Assembly (NCBI RefSeq): GCF_003024605.1
Contig: NZ_PYJQ01000001.1
Location: 837,107 to 901,106 of the forward strand
DNA length: 64,000 nucleotides
From: Rhizobium sp. JAB6
GTDB lineage: Bacteria > Pseudomonadota > Alphaproteobacteria > Rhizobiales > Rhizobiaceae
Direction of reading: 5' to 3'
Positions 62,474 through 64,000 of the stretch are shown piece after piece (positions within the stretch are counted from its first letter, which is position 1; each line of letters opens with the position of its first letter). A program made the translations under genes and the position numbers. The notes under the pieces are model-generated. The model was not told the DNA's origin, made no database searches, and was given only the letters and a program-made list of their open reading frames with translations.

Positions 62474-63382
62474 TCAAGCCGGACGGTAGGCGCCCAGGAG
62501 CGCCGGCGGTCCATCGGTTTCCACCTGGCCCTTCTCGACCAGGTCTTCCAGATGCGCCAGCACCGAAAGAGCTGCTGCTCCATGCAGGCGCGGGTCCGTA
62601 TCGCGATAGATGGCCTTCACCATGTCCGGGATCAGCCGGTCGCCGGCCTTGATGCGCTCCAGCACGGCCCGTTCGCGCATGCGGCGATGGGTTCTGAGGC
62701 CGCGCATGAAGGAGGCGGGTTCCTTCACGGGGCCGCCGTGACCTGGCAGGAACAGCCGGTCCTCACGGGCAAGCAGCCGCTCCAGCGAAGCCATGTAATC
62801 CGCCATCGAGCCATCGGGCGGCGCGACGATCGAGGTCGCCCAGGCCATGACGTGATCGGCCGAGAAGACGATGCCGGTGCCGTCGAGTGCAAAACAGGCG
62901 TGGTTGGCCGTATGCCCCGGCGTCAGCAGCGCCGTCAGCTGCCAGCCGTCCCCCGAGACGCTTTGACCATCGGCAAGCACGATATCCGGCCGGAACTCCA
63001 TATCGGAGCTTTCGGCAAAGGGATTGACCTCGCCCTGATGAAGCGGGCGCGCGGCCCGATGCGGCCCTTCACCGACGGTCAGCGCCCCTGTCGCCTCTTT
63101 CAGCCGCCTGGCCAGCGGCGAGTGATCGCGATGGGTGTGGCTGACGAAGATATGCGTGACCTCGCGCCCTTTGAGCGCCGCCATCAGCGCCGTAAAATGC
63201 TCTTCATTCTCCGGACCGGGGTCGATAACGGCGACTGAAGAACCTCCAACGATATAGCTGTTGGTGCCATGAAACGTGAAAGCGCTGGGATTGTTGACCG
63301 TCATCCGCTCGATGGCGGGTGCGACAGGGACCGCGCGGCCATAGGCGGGCTCGAAAGCAAGGTCGAAGTCGGGCGTGCTCAT
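62474..63382 (-). CDS. Metallo-beta-lactamase fold hydrolase
   Basis: The metal site SHTHRDHSPLA (HxHxDH) is intact, the next histidine lies in LTPGHTANHACFAL and the Asp in VFSADHVMAW; LPGHGGPV gives the last. The 302-residue form resembles the LACTB2-like group of MBL-fold hydrolases. The substrate is uncertain: ribonuclease or thioester hydrolase activity is possible. Its start overlaps the cupin gene stop (ATGA), so both are coupled. Confidence 0.87.
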   Translation of the reverse strand: MSTPDFDLAFEPAYGRAVPVAPAIERMTVNNPSAFTFHGTNSYIVGGSSVAVIDPGPENEEHFTALMAALKGREVTHIFVSHTHRDHSPLARRLKEATGALTVGEGPHRAARPLHQGEVNPFAESSDMEFRPDIVLADGQSVSGDGWQLTALLTPGHTANHACFALDGTGIVFSADHVMAWATSIVAPPDGSMADYMASLERLLAREDRLFLPGHGGPVKEPASFMRGLRTHRRMRERAVLERIKAGDRLIPDMVKAIYRDTDPRLHGAAALSVLAHLEDLVEKGQVETDGPPALLGAYRPA

Positions 63383-63681
63383 GATTGCTTGTATTCGATT
63401 TCGATGAATGACATCGGCTCGGAGCCGGCATTGACGACATTGTGCTCGACGCCCGCTTCGCGCCGGTAGGCGGCGCCCTTGGCGATATCGACTCGCCTGA
63501 TGCCGCCCGGCTCCTCCAGCAGAAACTGGCAATCCGTCATCGGCACCACGGCATAGCCGAGGCCATGGACATGATGGCCGGTATCGGCACCGGGCTCGAA
63601 ATCCCAGCGCGTGATACGGCAGACGGCATCATCGAGAAGCACGGTAGGCACGGCCGGCGGGCGGACGCGAAACTGGCTCAT
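63379..63681 (-). CDS. Cupin domain protein
   Basis: The 100-residue protein has the cupin metal-site pattern: TGHHVHGLGYAVVPMTDCQFLLEE for motif 1 and REAGVEHNVVNAGSEPMSFIEIEY for motif 2. It may bind a small metabolite or act as an isomerase or dioxygenase. It lies just upstream of, and overlaps, the MBL-fold hydrolase gene, so the two may act on one compound. Confidence 0.85.
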   Translation of the reverse strand: MSQFRVRPPAVPTVLLDDAVCRITRWDFEPGADTGHHVHGLGYAVVPMTDCQFLLEEPGGIRRVDIAKGAAYRREAGVEHNVVNAGSEPMSFIEIEYKQS

Positions 63682-63839
63682 CGGATCTCCTCATGCGCAA
63701 TGCAGTGCAGCAAGACCTACCATAGCCGCCGGAAAAGCACACAGAAATATGCGTCCGTGCATCACTTAGTCATTGTAGCGCGATGCGACCTTTGCTAATC
63801 AGACGCCGATTTGGCTGGTATGACAGCCATTTCCTCTGT

Positions 63840-63914
63840 TGGGGCGTCGCCAAGCGGTAAGGCACCGGTTTTTGGTACCGGCATTCCCAGGTTCGAATCC
63901 TGGCGCCCCAGCCA
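63840..63914 (+). tRNA. tRNA-Gln (anticodon TTG)
   Basis: The acceptor arms TGGGGCG and CGCCCCA pair fully, with discriminator G and an encoded CCA. The anticodon stem CCGGT/ACCGG holds the loop TTTTGGT, giving anticodon TTG, which reads CAA. The T arm is CCAGG-TTCGAAT-CCTGG. The tRNA is 75 bases long including CCA. Confidence 0.95.
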
Positions 63915-63936
63915 CACTCCACTTTGTCCAGCCCGG

Positions 63937-63975
63937 AGACATAGGTAACAAAACGTACCTAAGACATGGGTGACA
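63937..63975. repeat. Direct repeats resembling an insertion-sequence end next to tRNA-Gln
   Basis: AGACATAGGTAACA (63937-63950) and AGACATGGGTGACA (63962-63975) agree at 12 of 14 positions, 25 bases apart. Similar motifs recur at the ends of some rhizobial insertion sequences (IS481-like). The window ends before any transposase, so this is only a hint of a mobile element beside the tRNA. Confidence 0.4.
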
Positions 63976-64000
63976 ATCTCGTGCCGAACGGATTGTCGAT

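Overview
The window is chromosomal DNA from an alphaproteobacterium of the Rhizobiaceae, most likely a Rhizobium. The evidence is gene content and order: a ctaC-ctaD-ctaB-coxF-ctaG-ctaE oxidase operon followed by DUF983-surf1-ispH-thrB-rnhA, a RibBX-type ribB, an IalB-family protein, CcrM, a BioR/BioY pair with TTAT(AG/CT)ATAA boxes, an EcfG-type promoter, and several dispersed palindromic intergenic repeats of the kind common in rhizobia. Coding density is high and nearly all genes are intact. I see no prophage, transposase gene, rRNA or CRISPR array.

Layout. 1-10.7 kb: a GNAT acetyltransferase cut by the window edge, riboflavin and chorismate genes (ribB, aroC), a small periplasmic DUF1344 protein, a phosphoglycerate-mutase-like phosphatase with fabI, a DnaJ-type co-chaperone, a lipoprotein, pdxH, a polysaccharide deacetylase, a SPOR-containing D,D-carboxypeptidase and a MazG-like protein. 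10.7-23.3 kb: tldD and an IalB-family gene, then the aa3 cytochrome oxidase operon with its assembly factors (including a 46-residue CoxF), a kinase-like gene on the opposite strand, and DUF983-surf1-ispH-thrB-rnhA. 23.3-28.7 kb is the most accessory-looking part: a MocR/PdxR regulator, an epimerase, a DapA-like aldolase, and a divergent LysE exporter and LysG/ArgP regulator.

28.7-35.9 kb: a metal ABC transporter operon led by a 42-residue membrane protein and a Zur-like box, a ParDE toxin-antitoxin pair, a peroxiredoxin, a DsbD-alpha-like periplasmic protein, YqgE, a CsbD protein behind an EcfG promoter embedded in three tandem hairpins, and a zinc-ribbon metallopeptidase. 35.9-42.2 kb: an apparent thrC - M16 peptidase - rimJ-like - GGDEF/EAL operon. 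42.5-49 kb: a lipoprotein, a HAD phosphatase, bioR-bioY-DUF1284, an ArsR-type regulator divergent from a NIPSNAP/ABM gene pair, and ccrM. 49-64 kb: SnoaL-like protein, HAD, mutY, DUF721, a DsbA-like thiol oxidoreductase, smc, a CorC/CNNM-type protein, ppdK, small envelope proteins, a metallo-beta-lactamase-fold hydrolase with a cupin, and tRNA-Gln(TTG).

Functional links. The respiratory block makes, hemylates and metallates the aa3 oxidase. Threonine synthesis is split between thrB (after ispH) and thrC (20 kb away). The three best candidates for less-described biology are the bioR-bioY-DUF1284 unit with two inverted copies of a 13-bp BioR box, the zinc operon with its micro membrane protein, and the stacked hairpins around the csbD stress promoter. 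All functional statements rest on reading translated sequence and known families; no searches were run.
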